A program made the translations under genes and the position numbers. This document shows, piece after piece, positions 54,635 through 62,491 of a stretch of DNA of 64,000 nt. A model generated the notes under the pieces. That model saw nothing but the letters and a program-made list of their open reading frames with translations. It made no database searches and was not told the origin of the DNA. The DNA comes from Pseudomonas viridiflava (GTDB lineage: Bacteria; Pseudomonadota; Gammaproteobacteria; Pseudomonadales; Pseudomonadaceae). How positions within the stretch are numbered: position 1 is the first letter of the stretch; each line of letters begins with the position of its first letter. The stretch covers positions 49,939 through 113,938 of the forward strand of contig NZ_LKEH01000016.1 in NCBI RefSeq assembly GCF_001642795.1. The letters run 5' to 3'.

Positions 54635-55603
54635 TTACAGCGAGGCGTCCACCTTTTTCGCGGCGTCTTCACTGACCCACTGGTGCCAGACTTCCGGGTG
54701 TTCTTTCAGGAAGATCCGGGCAAGCTTCGGCGATTCGATGCGGTCCTTGGCCATGCGTCCCAGGTTCTGGTTGAGCAGGTCGATCGGCAGATTGACCTTC
54801 TCCAGCATCGCAACCAGCTCAGGCGCCTGATCATGGAACACTTTGGACACGCCGACCTTGATATCGATCGTCTTGTTTACCCCGGCCTTCTCTTCCAGAC
54901 GCACCAGATCCACCTGGCCCATCAGCGGCGTCGGCGACCAGTAATACGTCAGGATCGGCTCGCCACGCTTGTAGCTGGACAGGATAGCTGCGTCCAGCGC
55001 AGGGCCGGTACCCGGCCGGAAGTTGGTGTACTTGTTCTCCAGACCATAGCTCTTGAGCATCTCGCTGTTTTCCAGCTCGCAGGTCCAGCCGGCCGGGCAG
55101 TTGTAGAAACGGCCCTTGCCGGGTTCTTCCTGATCCTTGAACACCGCCGAGTATTGCGCCAGGTCACTGATGGACTTGAGGTTCGGCGCCTTGGCTTCCA
55201 GTTTGCGCTTGGCATCGCCTTCGATCACGTAACGCGGCACGTACCAGCCTTCGACTGCACCGACGATAGGCGCGCCGACACCGACCACTTTTCCGGCCGC
55301 CGCCGCCTTGTTCCACACCTCGCTGCGACCCACCCATTCTTCAGCGAAAATCTGAATGTCGTTGGTGCTCAGGGCGTTTTCCATGGCGATGGAGTTGCCG
55401 GGCAAGGCGTCCACGGTGCAGCCGTAACCCTTGTCCATCACAATCTGCAGGATGTCGGTCAGCAGCATGGCGCTTTCCCAGTTCAGGCCCGCAAATTTCA
55501 CCGGCTTGCCCGATTCACACCAGCTGGCGGCCTGACTCGCTCCTGCGCTGGCAAGCAAGCCAGCGGATACCAGAGTGGTCAACAGGGCCTTTTTCATATT
55601 CAT
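54635..55603 (-). CDS. hutX: Histidine ABC transporter substrate-binding protein
   Basis: A 322-residue periplasmic protein of the OpuAC/ProX family. Signal peptide of about 26 residues ending ASAGASQAASWCESG. The two-lobe body has VKFAGLNWESAMLLTDILQ and PALDAAILSSYKRGEPILTYYWSP, which in this family contribute aromatic residues to the ligand cage. AGGAG precedes the ATG at 55603; a second ATG two codons later is possible. It lies 112 bp after hutU with a stem-loop between them. Confidence 0.92.
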   Translation of the reverse strand: MNMKKALLTTLVSAGLLASAGASQAASWCESGKPVKFAGLNWESAMLLTDILQIVMDKGYGCTVDALPGNSIAMENALSTNDIQIFAEEWVGRSEVWNKAAAAGKVVGVGAPIVGAVEGWYVPRYVIEGDAKRKLEAKAPNLKSISDLAQYSAVFKDQEEPGKGRFYNCPAGWTCELENSEMLKSYGLENKYTNFRPGTGPALDAAILSSYKRGEPILTYYWSPTPLMGQVDLVRLEEKAGVNKTIDIKVGVSKVFHDQAPELVAMLEKVNLPIDLLNQNLGRMAKDRIESPKLARIFLKEHPEVWHQWVSEDAAKKVDASL

Positions 55604-55690
55604 TGTCGATGCTCCTACGCCTGAAAGGGATGGTGGCAGCTTCAAAACAGGCATCCGGCCTTCGGGCGTTTTCACGCCCGGTCCCGAGGG

Positions 55691-55710
55691 CTGTCGGTGA
55701 TGACCGACAG
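55691..55710. promoter_or_regulatory. Intercistronic stem-loop between hutU and hutX
   Basis: CTGTCGGT-GATG-ACCGACAG is a perfect 8-bp stem with a 4-base loop, starting 6 bases after the hutU stop codon. No T-tract follows in the minus direction. It could protect the 3' end of a hutU message or act as a partial attenuator before the transporter genes. Confidence 0.5.
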
Positions 55711-55715
55711 GTCCC

Positions 55716-57425
55716 TTAACGTCCGATCATCGGCAGGTTCAAGCCCTGCTCTTTGGCACATTCGATAGCAATGTCATATCCCGCGTCGGCATGGCGCATG
55801 ACGCCAGTGGCCGGGTCGTTGTGCAGCACGCGGGCGATCCGTGCAGCGGCTTCGTCGGTGCCGTCGCAGACGATCACCATGCCCGAATGCTGCGAGAAAC
55901 CCATGCCGACGCCGCCGCCGTGGTGCAGAGACACCCAGGTTGCGCCGCTGGCGGTGTTGAGCAGGGCGTTGAGCAACGGCCAGTCGGAGACTGCGTCGGA
56001 GCCGTCGCGCATGGCTTCGGTTTCGCGGTTGGGGCTGGCGACCGAACCGGAGTCCAGGTGGTCGCGGCCAATCACCACCGGTGCCGACAGCTCGCCGCTG
56101 CGCACCATCTCGTTGAACGCCAGACCCAGCTTGGCGCGCTGGCCCAGACCGACCCAGCAGATACGGGCGGGCAGACCCTGAAAGCTGATGCGCTCGCGGG
56201 CCATGTCCAGCCAGTTGTGCAGGTGTTCGTCGTCCGGGATCAGTTCCTTGACCTTGGCGTCGGTCTTGTAGATGTCCTGCGGGTCACCCGACAGCGCGGC
56301 CCAGCGGAACGGACCGATGCCACGGCAGAACAGTGGACGGATGTAGGCCGGAACAAAGCCTGGGAAATCGAAGGCGTCCTTGACGCCGACTTCCTTGGCC
56401 ATCTGGCGGATGTTGTTGCCGTAGTCGAAGGTTGGAATACCGGCTTTCTGGAAGGCCAGCATGGCTTCGACGTGTTCGGCCATCGACTGCTTGGCGGCCT
56501 TGACCACATTGGCCGGCTCGCTTACCGAGCGGGCGCGGTACTCGTCCCAGCTCCAGCCTTTTGGCAGGTAGCCGTTGAGCGGGTCATGGGCGCTGGTCTG
56601 GTCGGTTACCATGTCCGGGCGCACGCCACGACGGACCATTTCCGGCAGGATTTCGGCCGCGTTGCCGCACAGGGCGATGGAGATGGCCTTGCCTTCGGCG
56701 GTGTATTTGGCGATGCGGGCCAGCGCGTCATCCAGATCGGCGGCCTGTTCGTCGACGTAGCGGGTCTTGATACGGAAATCGATACGGCTCTGCTGGCATT
56801 CGATGTTCAGCGAGCAGGCCCCGGCCAGTGTCGCGGCCAGAGGTTGCGCGCCGCCCATGCCGCCCAGGCCTGCGGTCAGCACCCAGCGGCCCTTGAGGTT
56901 GCCGTCGTAATGCTGGCGACCGGCTTCGACAAAGGTTTCGTAGGTGCCTTGCACGATGCCCTGGCTGCCGATGTAGATCCAGCTGCCGGCGGTCATCTGG
57001 CCATACATTGCCAGGCCCTTGGCATCCAGTTCGTTGAAGTGTTCCCAGCTCGCCCAGTGCGGCACCAGGTTGGAGTTGGCGATCAGCACGCGCGGGGCAT
57101 TGCTGTGGGTCTTGAACACGCCAACCGGCTTGCCGGATTGCACCAGCAGCGTTTCGTCGTCATTCAGGTGGGTGAGGCTTTCGACGATCTGGTCGTAACA
57201 CTCCCAGTTGCGCGCCGCCCGCCCGATGCCGCCGTACACCACCAGTTCATTGGGGTTCTCGGCGACTTCCGGGTCCAAGTTGTTCATCAACATGCGCAAC
57301 GGCGCTTCGGTCAGCCAGCTTTTGGCCGTCAGTTTCGTACCGCGTGCAGCACGTACCTCGCCTTCGCGGTGGCGGGTCCAGTCCTGCTTCAGGTCTTGCT
57401 TCTCGGTCACACGTTTCTCGGTCAC
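55716..57425 (-). CDS. hutU: Urocanate hydratase
   Basis: A 569-residue enzyme that hydrates urocanate to 4-imidazolone-5-propionate using tightly bound NAD+. Seen: [22 protein letters not shown] at the start, the Rossmann-type [18 protein letters not shown], the [18 protein letters not shown] region, and the end with [17 protein letters not shown]. The start is GTG at 57425, with GAGG 8 bases upstream; a second GTG lies 15 bases on because of a small in-frame duplication ([10 protein letters not shown]). It leads the hutU-hutG operon, behind a sigma54-type promoter with a HutC-type operator. Confidence 0.96.
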   Translation of the reverse strand: MTEKRVTEKQDLKQDWTRHREGEVRAARGTKLTAKSWLTEAPLRMLMNNLDPEVAENPNELVVYGGIGRAARNWECYDQIVESLTHLNDDETLLVQSGKPVGVFKTHSNAPRVLIANSNLVPHWASWEHFNELDAKGLAMYGQMTAGSWIYIGSQGIVQGTYETFVEAGRQHYDGNLKGRWVLTAGLGGMGGAQPLAATLAGACSLNIECQQSRIDFRIKTRYVDEQAADLDDALARIAKYTAEGKAISIALCGNAAEILPEMVRRGVRPDMVTDQTSAHDPLNGYLPKGWSWDEYRARSVSEPANVVKAAKQSMAEHVEAMLAFQKAGIPTFDYGNNIRQMAKEVGVKDAFDFPGFVPAYIRPLFCRGIGPFRWAALSGDPQDIYKTDAKVKELIPDDEHLHNWLDMARERISFQGLPARICWVGLGQRAKLGLAFNEMVRSGELSAPVVIGRDHLDSGSVASPNRETEAMRDGSDAVSDWPLLNALLNTASGATWVSLHHGGGVGMGFSQHSGMVIVCDGTDEAAARIARVLHNDPATGVMRHADAGYDIAIECAKEQGLNLPMIGR

Positions 57426-57513
57426 AAAAAAATCCTCAGCGATCATTCCAAACCAGCCCGCAAAGGGCGCTTCAATCAGTTCCGTAAAGCACCAGGTGAT
57501 TAGCCTGTCTCTA

Positions 57514-57527
57514 CTTGTACATACAAG
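57514..57527. promoter_or_regulatory. HutC operator at the hutU promoter
   Basis: CTTGTA-CA-TACAAG is a perfect 6+6 bp dyad. A second copy of the same form (TATGTA-TA-TACAAA) lies before hutF, the other hut promoter in the window, which strongly suggests that both bind HutC. It covers the expected start site of the sigma54 promoter at 57532-57547. Confidence 0.8.
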
Positions 57528-57531
57528 CATA

Positions 57532-57547
57532 TGCAATCCAAAGACCA
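57532..57547 (-). promoter_or_regulatory. Sigma54-type promoter of the hutU operon
   Basis: On the minus strand TGGTCTTTGGATTGCA matches the -24 TGG and the -12 TTGCA of the RpoN consensus with the exact spacing. Transcription would start near 57521, inside the HutC dyad, and leave a leader of about 95 bases. Sigma54 control of hutU through CbrB or NtrC is known in P. fluorescens. The CAC part of the -24 element is not matched. Confidence 0.6.
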
Positions 57548-57726
57548 ACTTTTCGCCCAGTGATCAAGGCAGCTCGGAAAACAGCGGCGGGGCTTGTGTT
57601 TCGAGGGGGCGGAAGGGAGCGGCGGTGCCGACACGCAAAGCGGACAACAGGTCGCGATTGTTACTTGAAAGGTTTTTTGCCCGTTTTTGGGGCGGTGGGT
57701 AACACGTTGGTGCGGGTTCGTTCGAT

Positions 57727-57752
57727 GGTCGTTCCCGCGCGTGGGGAACGAT
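57727..57752. repeat. Short inverted repeat between hutU and the anti-sigma gene
   Basis: CGTTCCC-GCGCG-TGGGGAACG (about 57729-57749) is a bulged hairpin resembling the TTCCCACGC...GCGTGGGAA module of the repeat clusters at 3679 and 9855. It is followed by ATCAATGTG and lies 26 bp beyond the end of the anti-sigma gene; it may act as a terminator for that transcript. Confidence 0.4.
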
Positions 57753-57777
57753 CAATGTGAGGCTGAGTTCAGGCGCT

Positions 57778-58482
57778 TCAAATGACCTTCACGGCCCGCC
57801 CTATGAATTGAATCGGCCCGGTTGGTTTGCCGATTGGCGAACCCGTGGACTTTTCCAGCGTCAGTTCAAATAACTGGTTGGGTTGCAGTGGCGGCAGTTT
57901 ATCGAGCGCGATGTTCAGGCTTTGCCCTGGCTTGACCAGCCCCAGCGACACCGGTCCCTGCCAGTCGTCACCCTTGGTCCAGAACTCCAGCGCCTTGTCG
58001 GCCGGTACTTCGAACGCGCCCAGCGGGATGAGCTGGATTTCCTGTCGATTGCTGGCCTGCACGACCCAGCCGGGTGATTTGTCCTGAGGTCCGACGAGTA
58101 CCACCAGATAGGAAGGTGGCGCCGGATCGCGGGTCAGCAACGTCAGGCCCAGCACCAGCGAGGCTGCGATGCCTGCACCGGCCAGCCCGCGCCAGATCGC
58201 CAGATGGTCCCACCAGCGCACGTGCTGTTCAGGCTGCGTGTGAGGCGTTGCCCGATCCATCAGGTTGCGTTCGATCCGCTCCCACAGGCCGGGTGATGGC
58301 TTGACCGGTTCCGCCAGCTCGTTCAACGGCAGCAGGCGCTGATCCCAGGCGTCTATTGCTGCCTGCAGATCCGGTTCGTGAGGCAGGCGACGTTGTACAT
58401 CGAGCCTCTGTTCGGCCGACAGCGTGCCGAGCACATACTCGCCTGCCAGCTCGTGAATATTCTTGTCCGAAGGTTGGGTCAT
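57778..58482 (-). CDS. Anti-sigma factor (RskA-like), membrane-bound
   Basis: A 234-residue inner-membrane protein. The N-terminal 75 residues (IHELAGEYVLGTLSAEQRLDVQRRL, then AIDAWDQRLLPLNEL) form the sigma-binding domain, without the zinc His-Cys-Cys set. One membrane segment near residues 93-112 (GLAGAGIAASLVLGLTLL) is followed by the periplasmic RskA domain with SYLVVLVGPQDKSPGW and LPPLQPNQLFELTLEKSTGSPIGKPTGPIQ-type pattern. The ATG at 58482 overlaps the stop of the sigma gene (ATGA), the usual coupling of a sigma factor and its inhibitor. Confidence 0.88.
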   Translation of the reverse strand: MTQPSDKNIHELAGEYVLGTLSAEQRLDVQRRLPHEPDLQAAIDAWDQRLLPLNELAEPVKPSPGLWERIERNLMDRATPHTQPEQHVRWWDHLAIWRGLAGAGIAASLVLGLTLLTRDPAPPSYLVVLVGPQDKSPGWVVQASNRQEIQLIPLGAFEVPADKALEFWTKGDDWQGPVSLGLVKPGQSLNIALDKLPPLQPNQLFELTLEKSTGSPIGKPTGPIQFIGRAVKVI

Positions 58483-59045
58483 CCCATGCACTCCCGCAAA
58501 GCCGTCAGGCTGCGCTTGATCCAGGCTTTGACCGTACCCAGTGGCGCGCCGATTTTCTGCGCGATTTCCTGATGCGAATAACCGTCTACATACGCGTGAA
58601 ACACGCAGTTGCGCCGTACCGGCTCAAGCTGCTCCAGGCACGCCGTGATGCGTCCCGGATTGACACGCCAATCGAAGGCATCGCCGGTTTCCTGCCAGCC
58701 TTCCAGCGTCGCCTGCTCATGATGATCTTCGCTGTCGTCATCCTCAACCCGGACTTCCCGCGCCGTATTGCGCAGGTTGTTGAGCGCCAGATGCCGGGTC
58801 ACGCTGAATATCCAGCCGCGTGCCGAACCGCGTGATGCGTCGAAACTGGCCGCACGGGTCCAGATTTTCAGAAACGCGTCATGCACGATGTCCTCGGCCA
58901 GTTCCCGGTCGCGAACCAGTCGCACGACCACACCGAGCAGCCGCGCGCTTTCCTGTTCATAAAGACGCTGCAGGGCCTGCCGCTCACCGCGGGCGCAGGC
59001 TTGCAACGTGCCTTCGTAATCAAAGAGAGATTCGTGTGAGGACAA
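58479..59045 (-). CDS. ECF-family RNA polymerase sigma factor
   Basis: A 188-residue sigma-70-family factor. Region 2 has LYEQESARLLGVVVRLVRDRELAEDIVHDAFLKIW; region 4 has HAYVDGYSHQEIAQKIGAPLGTVKAWIKRSL as the helix-turn-helix. The best start is TTG at 59045, with GCGGA about 6 bases upstream; no ATG is available. It forms an operon with the membrane anti-sigma factor and follows the DUF3455 gene on the same strand, which is likely one of its targets. Confidence 0.92.
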   Translation of the reverse strand: MSSHESLFDYEGTLQACARGERQALQRLYEQESARLLGVVVRLVRDRELAEDIVHDAFLKIWTRAASFDASRGSARGWIFSVTRHLALNNLRNTAREVRVEDDDSEDHHEQATLEGWQETGDAFDWRVNPGRITACLEQLEPVRRNCVFHAYVDGYSHQEIAQKIGAPLGTVKAWIKRSLTALRECMG

Positions 59046-59144
59046 GGTAATCCGCCATCGATGGACTAATGCCTCGTTGATATCACGAGGACCCGCGCAG
59101 CAGCATAGCTCACTGACTGCGCGGTGCCCGATTGCCTGGCTGTA

Positions 59145-59678
59145 TCAGTTGGCAGCCCAGAACAGGTAGTCAGCCTGGTACTTGACCACTTCCTTGGCGC
59201 CCTTGTTGCTGGCTGCGCACGCGGTGGTCGGTGCCACGCCGCCTTTCAGCGCGGTGCGCTGGATGTAGGCAACACCGGTCATGGCGCCTTTGCCTTCTGC
59301 CGGGTTGGCCTTGACCAACTGGTACGGCAGGTTGCCTGCGCTCGAAGGTGCAACAGCGACCTGAGTGCCGGTCACTTTCGAGCCGTCTTTGGCTTCCCAG
59401 GTGGCAGGCGGGCCGTAGTAGGTGCCGACCTGCTTGCCGCTCTTGTCATTGAGCACGGCCTTGGGACCGACGAACGCCCATTCCATCTCGTTGGGCATGT
59501 TGGCTTTTGCGCGGCACTCGTAGGTGATTTCGCCGACCCCGGTGGTTTGCATGCTGATCTTGTGGCCGGCCGGAACCCGAACGCTTTCGGGCAGATCGGT
59601 CTGGGCCAGGGCGACGGACGACAGGCAAGTGAAAGCCAGGGTACTACCTGCAAGGCAGAGCAAGCGTTTTGCGTTCAT
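59145..59678 (-). CDS. DUF3455 exported protein
   Basis: A 177-residue secreted protein with a signal peptide of about 25 residues (MNAKRLLCLAGSTLAFTCLS then SVALAQTDLP). The mature part matches DUF3455: VRVPAGHKI, VGEITYECRAK, MEWAFVGPKAVLND, VGTYYGPPATWEAKDGSKV and the end YQADYLFW. Conserved Cys residues in YECRAK and TTACAAS may form a disulfide. It is placed upstream of the ECF sigma gene on the same strand; DUF3455 genes often accompany such sigma/anti-sigma pairs. Function unknown, possibly an envelope-stress product. Confidence 0.88.
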   Translation of the reverse strand: MNAKRLLCLAGSTLAFTCLSSVALAQTDLPESVRVPAGHKISMQTTGVGEITYECRAKANMPNEMEWAFVGPKAVLNDKSGKQVGTYYGPPATWEAKDGSKVTGTQVAVAPSSAGNLPYQLVKANPAEGKGAMTGVAYIQRTALKGGVAPTTACAASNKGAKEVVKYQADYLFWAAN

Positions 59679-59731
59679 GCAGAAATCTCCAGATTATTTA
59701 ACCGCGCTCAGCAACTCGAAGTGGCTGCTGT

Positions 59732-59765
59732 ATGTACTACCCGCGAAGAAACAATCTGGATGCAG
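59732..59765 (-). promoter_or_regulatory. Candidate ECF-sigma promoter before the DUF3455 gene
   Basis: On the minus strand GCATCCAGA (-35-like) is followed after about 18 bases by GTAGTAC (-10-like), and the start codon lies about 55 bases further on. The pattern has the ECF style of a C-rich -35 and a short -10, but I have no second copy in the window to compare it with. Confidence 0.35.
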
Positions 59766-59784
59766 TGATTTGAAAATATTTTTT

Positions 59785-60960
59785 TCAGGGCCGGCTGAAG
59801 CGGCTGCGCAACACGATAATGCCGGCAATTGCCGCAATGCCCGAACCGATCAGCACGCCGACTTTCACCTCGTCGATCAGGTGCTGCTGACCGGGGAATG
59901 CCAGGTTGCCGATGAACAGACTCATGGTGAAACCGATGCCGCACAGGATCGCCACGCCATACAGCTGCATCCAGTTACTGCCCTCCGGCAACACCGCGAG
60001 CCCTGAACGAATCGCCAGCACGGCGGCGAGGAACACGCCGATCTGCTTGCCCACGAACAGCCCCAGCGCAACACCGAGCGGCACCGGATCAACGAGGTTT
60101 TCCACCGTGATACCGGCCAGCGAAACACCCGCGTTGGCAAAGCCGAAGATCGGCACCACGGCGAACGCGACCCAGTAATGCATCTTCTCTTCAAGGAACA
60201 GCAGCGGCGAGCGCGCCTCTTCCTCAGGCTTGCCCATCGGGATGCACAACGCCAGCGCGACGCCTGCCAGCGTGGCGTGAACGCCAGACTGCAGCACGAA
60301 GAACCACAACAGTGCGCCCAGCAGCAGATAAGGCAGCAGGCGACGAACGTTGAGTCTGTTCATCACGATCAACACCGCCAGCGTGGCGAAGGCGGCGCCC
60401 AGCATCGGCAGGTTCAGGCCGGAACTGTAGAAGAACGCAATGATGGTGACCGCGCCCAGGTCATCGAGAATCGCCAGTGCGGCGAGAAACACCTTCAGCG
60501 AGGTCGGCACCCGATTGCCCAGCAGCGATAGCACGCCCAGAGCAAAGGCGATGTCAGTGGCCGCAGGAATCGCCCAGCCGCTCATCGTCTGCGGGTTGCC
60601 CCAGTTAATGGCGATGTAGATCAGCGCCGGGATCAGCATTCCGCCTGCTGCTGCAAAGCCGGGCAGGGCGCGCTGACCCCAGGTCGAGAGCCCGCCAGCC
60701 AGCACTTCGCGTTTGATTTCCAGGCCGACCATCAGGAAGAAGATTGCCATCAGACCATCGTTGATCCACAACTCGACCGACAGACCCAGCCATACGCTGT
60801 GCAGAATCGAAAAATAACCGGCGGAAAGTGGCGAGTTGGCAACGATCAAAGCGGCCAGTGCTGCGAGCATCAAAACGATGCCGCCTGCCGATTCGGAGGC
60901 GAGGAAGCTGGCGAGGATGGCGACGGCTCTGGGTGTTTCCTTGACAGGGAATTGAGTCAT
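59785..60960 (-). CDS. nhaA: Na+/H+ antiporter NhaA
   Basis: A 391-residue antiporter with about eleven to twelve membrane segments. The NhaA signatures are visible: [40 protein letters not shown] with the paired Asp residues of the ion site in TDIAF and [16 protein letters not shown], and [10 protein letters not shown]. It exchanges internal Na+ for external protons. It sits between hutD and the DUF3455 gene on the same strand, 27 bp after hutD, with no functional link to histidine use. Confidence 0.95.
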   Translation of the reverse strand: MTQFPVKETPRAVAILASFLASESAGGIVLMLAALAALIVANSPLSAGYFSILHSVWLGLSVELWINDGLMAIFFLMVGLEIKREVLAGGLSTWGQRALPGFAAAGGMLIPALIYIAINWGNPQTMSGWAIPAATDIAFALGVLSLLGNRVPTSLKVFLAALAILDDLGAVTIIAFFYSSGLNLPMLGAAFATLAVLIVMNRLNVRRLLPYLLLGALLWFFVLQSGVHATLAGVALALCIPMGKPEEEARSPLLFLEEKMHYWVAFAVVPIFGFANAGVSLAGITVENLVDPVPLGVALGLFVGKQIGVFLAAVLAIRSGLAVLPEGSNWMQLYGVAILCGIGFTMSLFIGNLAFPGQQHLIDEVKVGVLIGSGIAAIAGIIVLRSRFSRP

Positions 60961-60987
60961 GGTCGTCCTTGAACGAGAAGCTGATTT

Positions 60988-61605
60988 TTAGGGGGCGTCC
61001 AGCATACCGTCATTGCCAATGGCGTTCAGCTCAATCAGGCAGCAACGACTGGCGCCTGAGGATTGCAGCTCGATTTCCGTGAGTCCGCCCGTAGTGTCCA
61101 CTTGAGCGCAGTCGTGTTTGCCGAGGATTTCCCAGGGCTGGCCACTGACGCTCAGCGCAATCTGCTCGGCCATGCTGAACAGCACGAAGGTGCTGGCCGA
61201 ACTGAACAGCCTTTGCGGCTGGCGCACGTCGATCCACTGCAAGCGGGCGTGGTACCGATGTGCAGCGTAGATCAGGTTGAAATCCCGGATCGGTCCGTCG
61301 AGCAACGTGCACTCGACCTGACTGTCGCCGCTGAACGCGAACGGGTCGGATGGCAGCAGCGGGCGGCTGTCGATGCCGTCAACGGACAGCGTCATGCCCG
61401 CGCCCTGCAGCACGGTGATAATCCGCTGATAACCGGCAAACACCGAAAAGCCGCCCGAGTGCTCGATGTCGGCAATCGACAGGCGCCAGCCGAAACCGTC
61501 CAGATCCTGACCCGCATCGCGGGCGATTTCTTCGGTGCTGCCACCGCCGTTCTTCCACGGCATGCGCGGGTAATCGACGGCGCGCAGAATTCGGGTCTGG
61601 GTCAT
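60988..61605 (-). CDS. hutD: HutD family protein
   Basis: A 205-residue bicupin-like protein. Seen: MPWKNGGGSTEEIARDAG near the N-terminus, FGWRLSIADIEHSGGFSVFAGYQRII, LLPSDPFAFSGD and RDFNLIYA, all typical of HutD. In P. fluorescens HutD is needed for normal growth on histidine and has been proposed to limit hut activity by binding formylglutamate or a similar ligand. The start overlaps the hutC stop codon (ATGA), so repressor and HutD are made together. Confidence 0.93.
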   Translation of the reverse strand: MTQTRILRAVDYPRMPWKNGGGSTEEIARDAGQDLDGFGWRLSIADIEHSGGFSVFAGYQRIITVLQGAGMTLSVDGIDSRPLLPSDPFAFSGDSQVECTLLDGPIRDFNLIYAAHRYHARLQWIDVRQPQRLFSSASTFVLFSMAEQIALSVSGQPWEILGKHDCAQVDTTGGLTEIELQSSGASRCCLIELNAIGNDGMLDAP

Positions 61606-62351
61606 TTGGTGAAACGTCCTTCAAGGCGATGACGGGAGCCGGGGTGGATCAGACGTGCGGCGGTCACCGGCTGGCGGCCTGACCAGGTGCGACGACGAAT
61701 CAGCAGGCAGGGTTCGCCTGCGTCGATCTGCAACAGTTTGCACTCGTCAGCTTCGGCCAGAATCGCCTCGACCACGTGTTCACCCTCGGTCAGCGGTGCG
61801 ACCTGCGACAGGTAGGCGTAAGGCGTCTGTTGAGTGAAATCCTGCTTGAGGTAATCCGGTGCGACCAGGGCGTTCACGAAGCGGTCTTCGATCTGCACGG
61901 CAATGTCGTTTTCGTAGTGCACGATCAACGAGTGGAACACCCGCTGACCCTCGCGCATGTCCAGCGCCAACGCACGCTCGGAGCCTGCCGCTTCTTCCTT
62001 GAGGACGATGACCTTGCAGGAATGACGATGGCCTCGTGCCGCGATCTCGTCAGCGATATTGTGGACTTCGAACAGCGCCGACTGGCTCTTGGGTTCGGCC
62101 ACGAACGTGCCGACACCCTGCATGCGCACCAGCAGGCCTTCGGCCGTCAGTTCGCGAAGGGCGCGGTTGATGGTCATGCGGCTGAAACCCAGCTGCGTCA
62201 CCAGCTCGCTTTCCGACGGCACACGATGATGCGGCGGCCACGTGCCGTTCTGGATCTGCAGGGCGATCATGTGTTTGACGCGGGCGTACAAGGGTGCGGG
62301 ACTTTCGCCCATCTGGGCTGCCAGTGAGGAAGAGGCGGGCGGCGTCGGCAC
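61602..62351 (-). CDS. hutC: Histidine utilisation repressor HutC
   Basis: A 249-residue GntR regulator of the HutC subfamily. The winged helix-turn-helix is at about residues 20-85 (LYARVKHMIALQIQNGTWPPHHRVPSESELVTQLGFSRMTINRALREL in several helices), followed by a UTRA ligand domain that binds urocanate. The start is GTG at 62351 with AAGGA 7 bases upstream; an ATG 14 codons on (MGESP) is possible. It is divergent from hutF across a region that holds a matching operator, so it represses hutF and probably itself. Confidence 0.93.
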   Translation of the reverse strand: MPTPPASSSLAAQMGESPAPLYARVKHMIALQIQNGTWPPHHRVPSESELVTQLGFSRMTINRALRELTAEGLLVRMQGVGTFVAEPKSQSALFEVHNIADEIAARGHRHSCKVIVLKEEAAGSERALALDMREGQRVFHSLIVHYENDIAVQIEDRFVNALVAPDYLKQDFTQQTPYAYLSQVAPLTEGEHVVEAILAEADECKLLQIDAGEPCLLIRRRTWSGRQPVTAARLIHPGSRHRLEGRFTK

Positions 62352-62428
62352 GTGTGTGTCCTTGTTATCGAGATGATTCAGGCGCTCAAGCTAACCATTA
62401 AGCGGTGGCACGGCAAGTTTGCCGACGG

Positions 62429-62457
62429 TTTACCGGATCGCCAAACGTCTGTATATG
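62429..62457 (+). promoter_or_regulatory. Sigma70-type promoter of hutF
   Basis: TTTACC (62429-62434) and TATATG (62452-62457) are separated by exactly 17 bp, each matching 4 of 6 consensus bases. The start would fall near 62464, within the HutC dyad. Confidence 0.55.
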
Positions 62458-62467
62458 TATATACAAA
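62454..62467. promoter_or_regulatory. HutC operator between hutC and hutF
   Basis: TATGTA-TA-TACAAA contains the perfect core TGTATATACA (62456-62465) and has the same 6-2-6 form as the dyad before hutU. It overlaps the -10 and start site of the hutF promoter, suited to repression by HutC. Confidence 0.8.
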
Positions 62468-62491
62468 TTACAGTGATGGGGTATGAAGTCA

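Noticed and set aside
62406..62422. TGGCAC...TTTGC before hutF as a sigma54 promoter
   Set aside because: The GG-to-GC distance is 14 rather than 12 bases; the sigma70-type elements downstream fit better.
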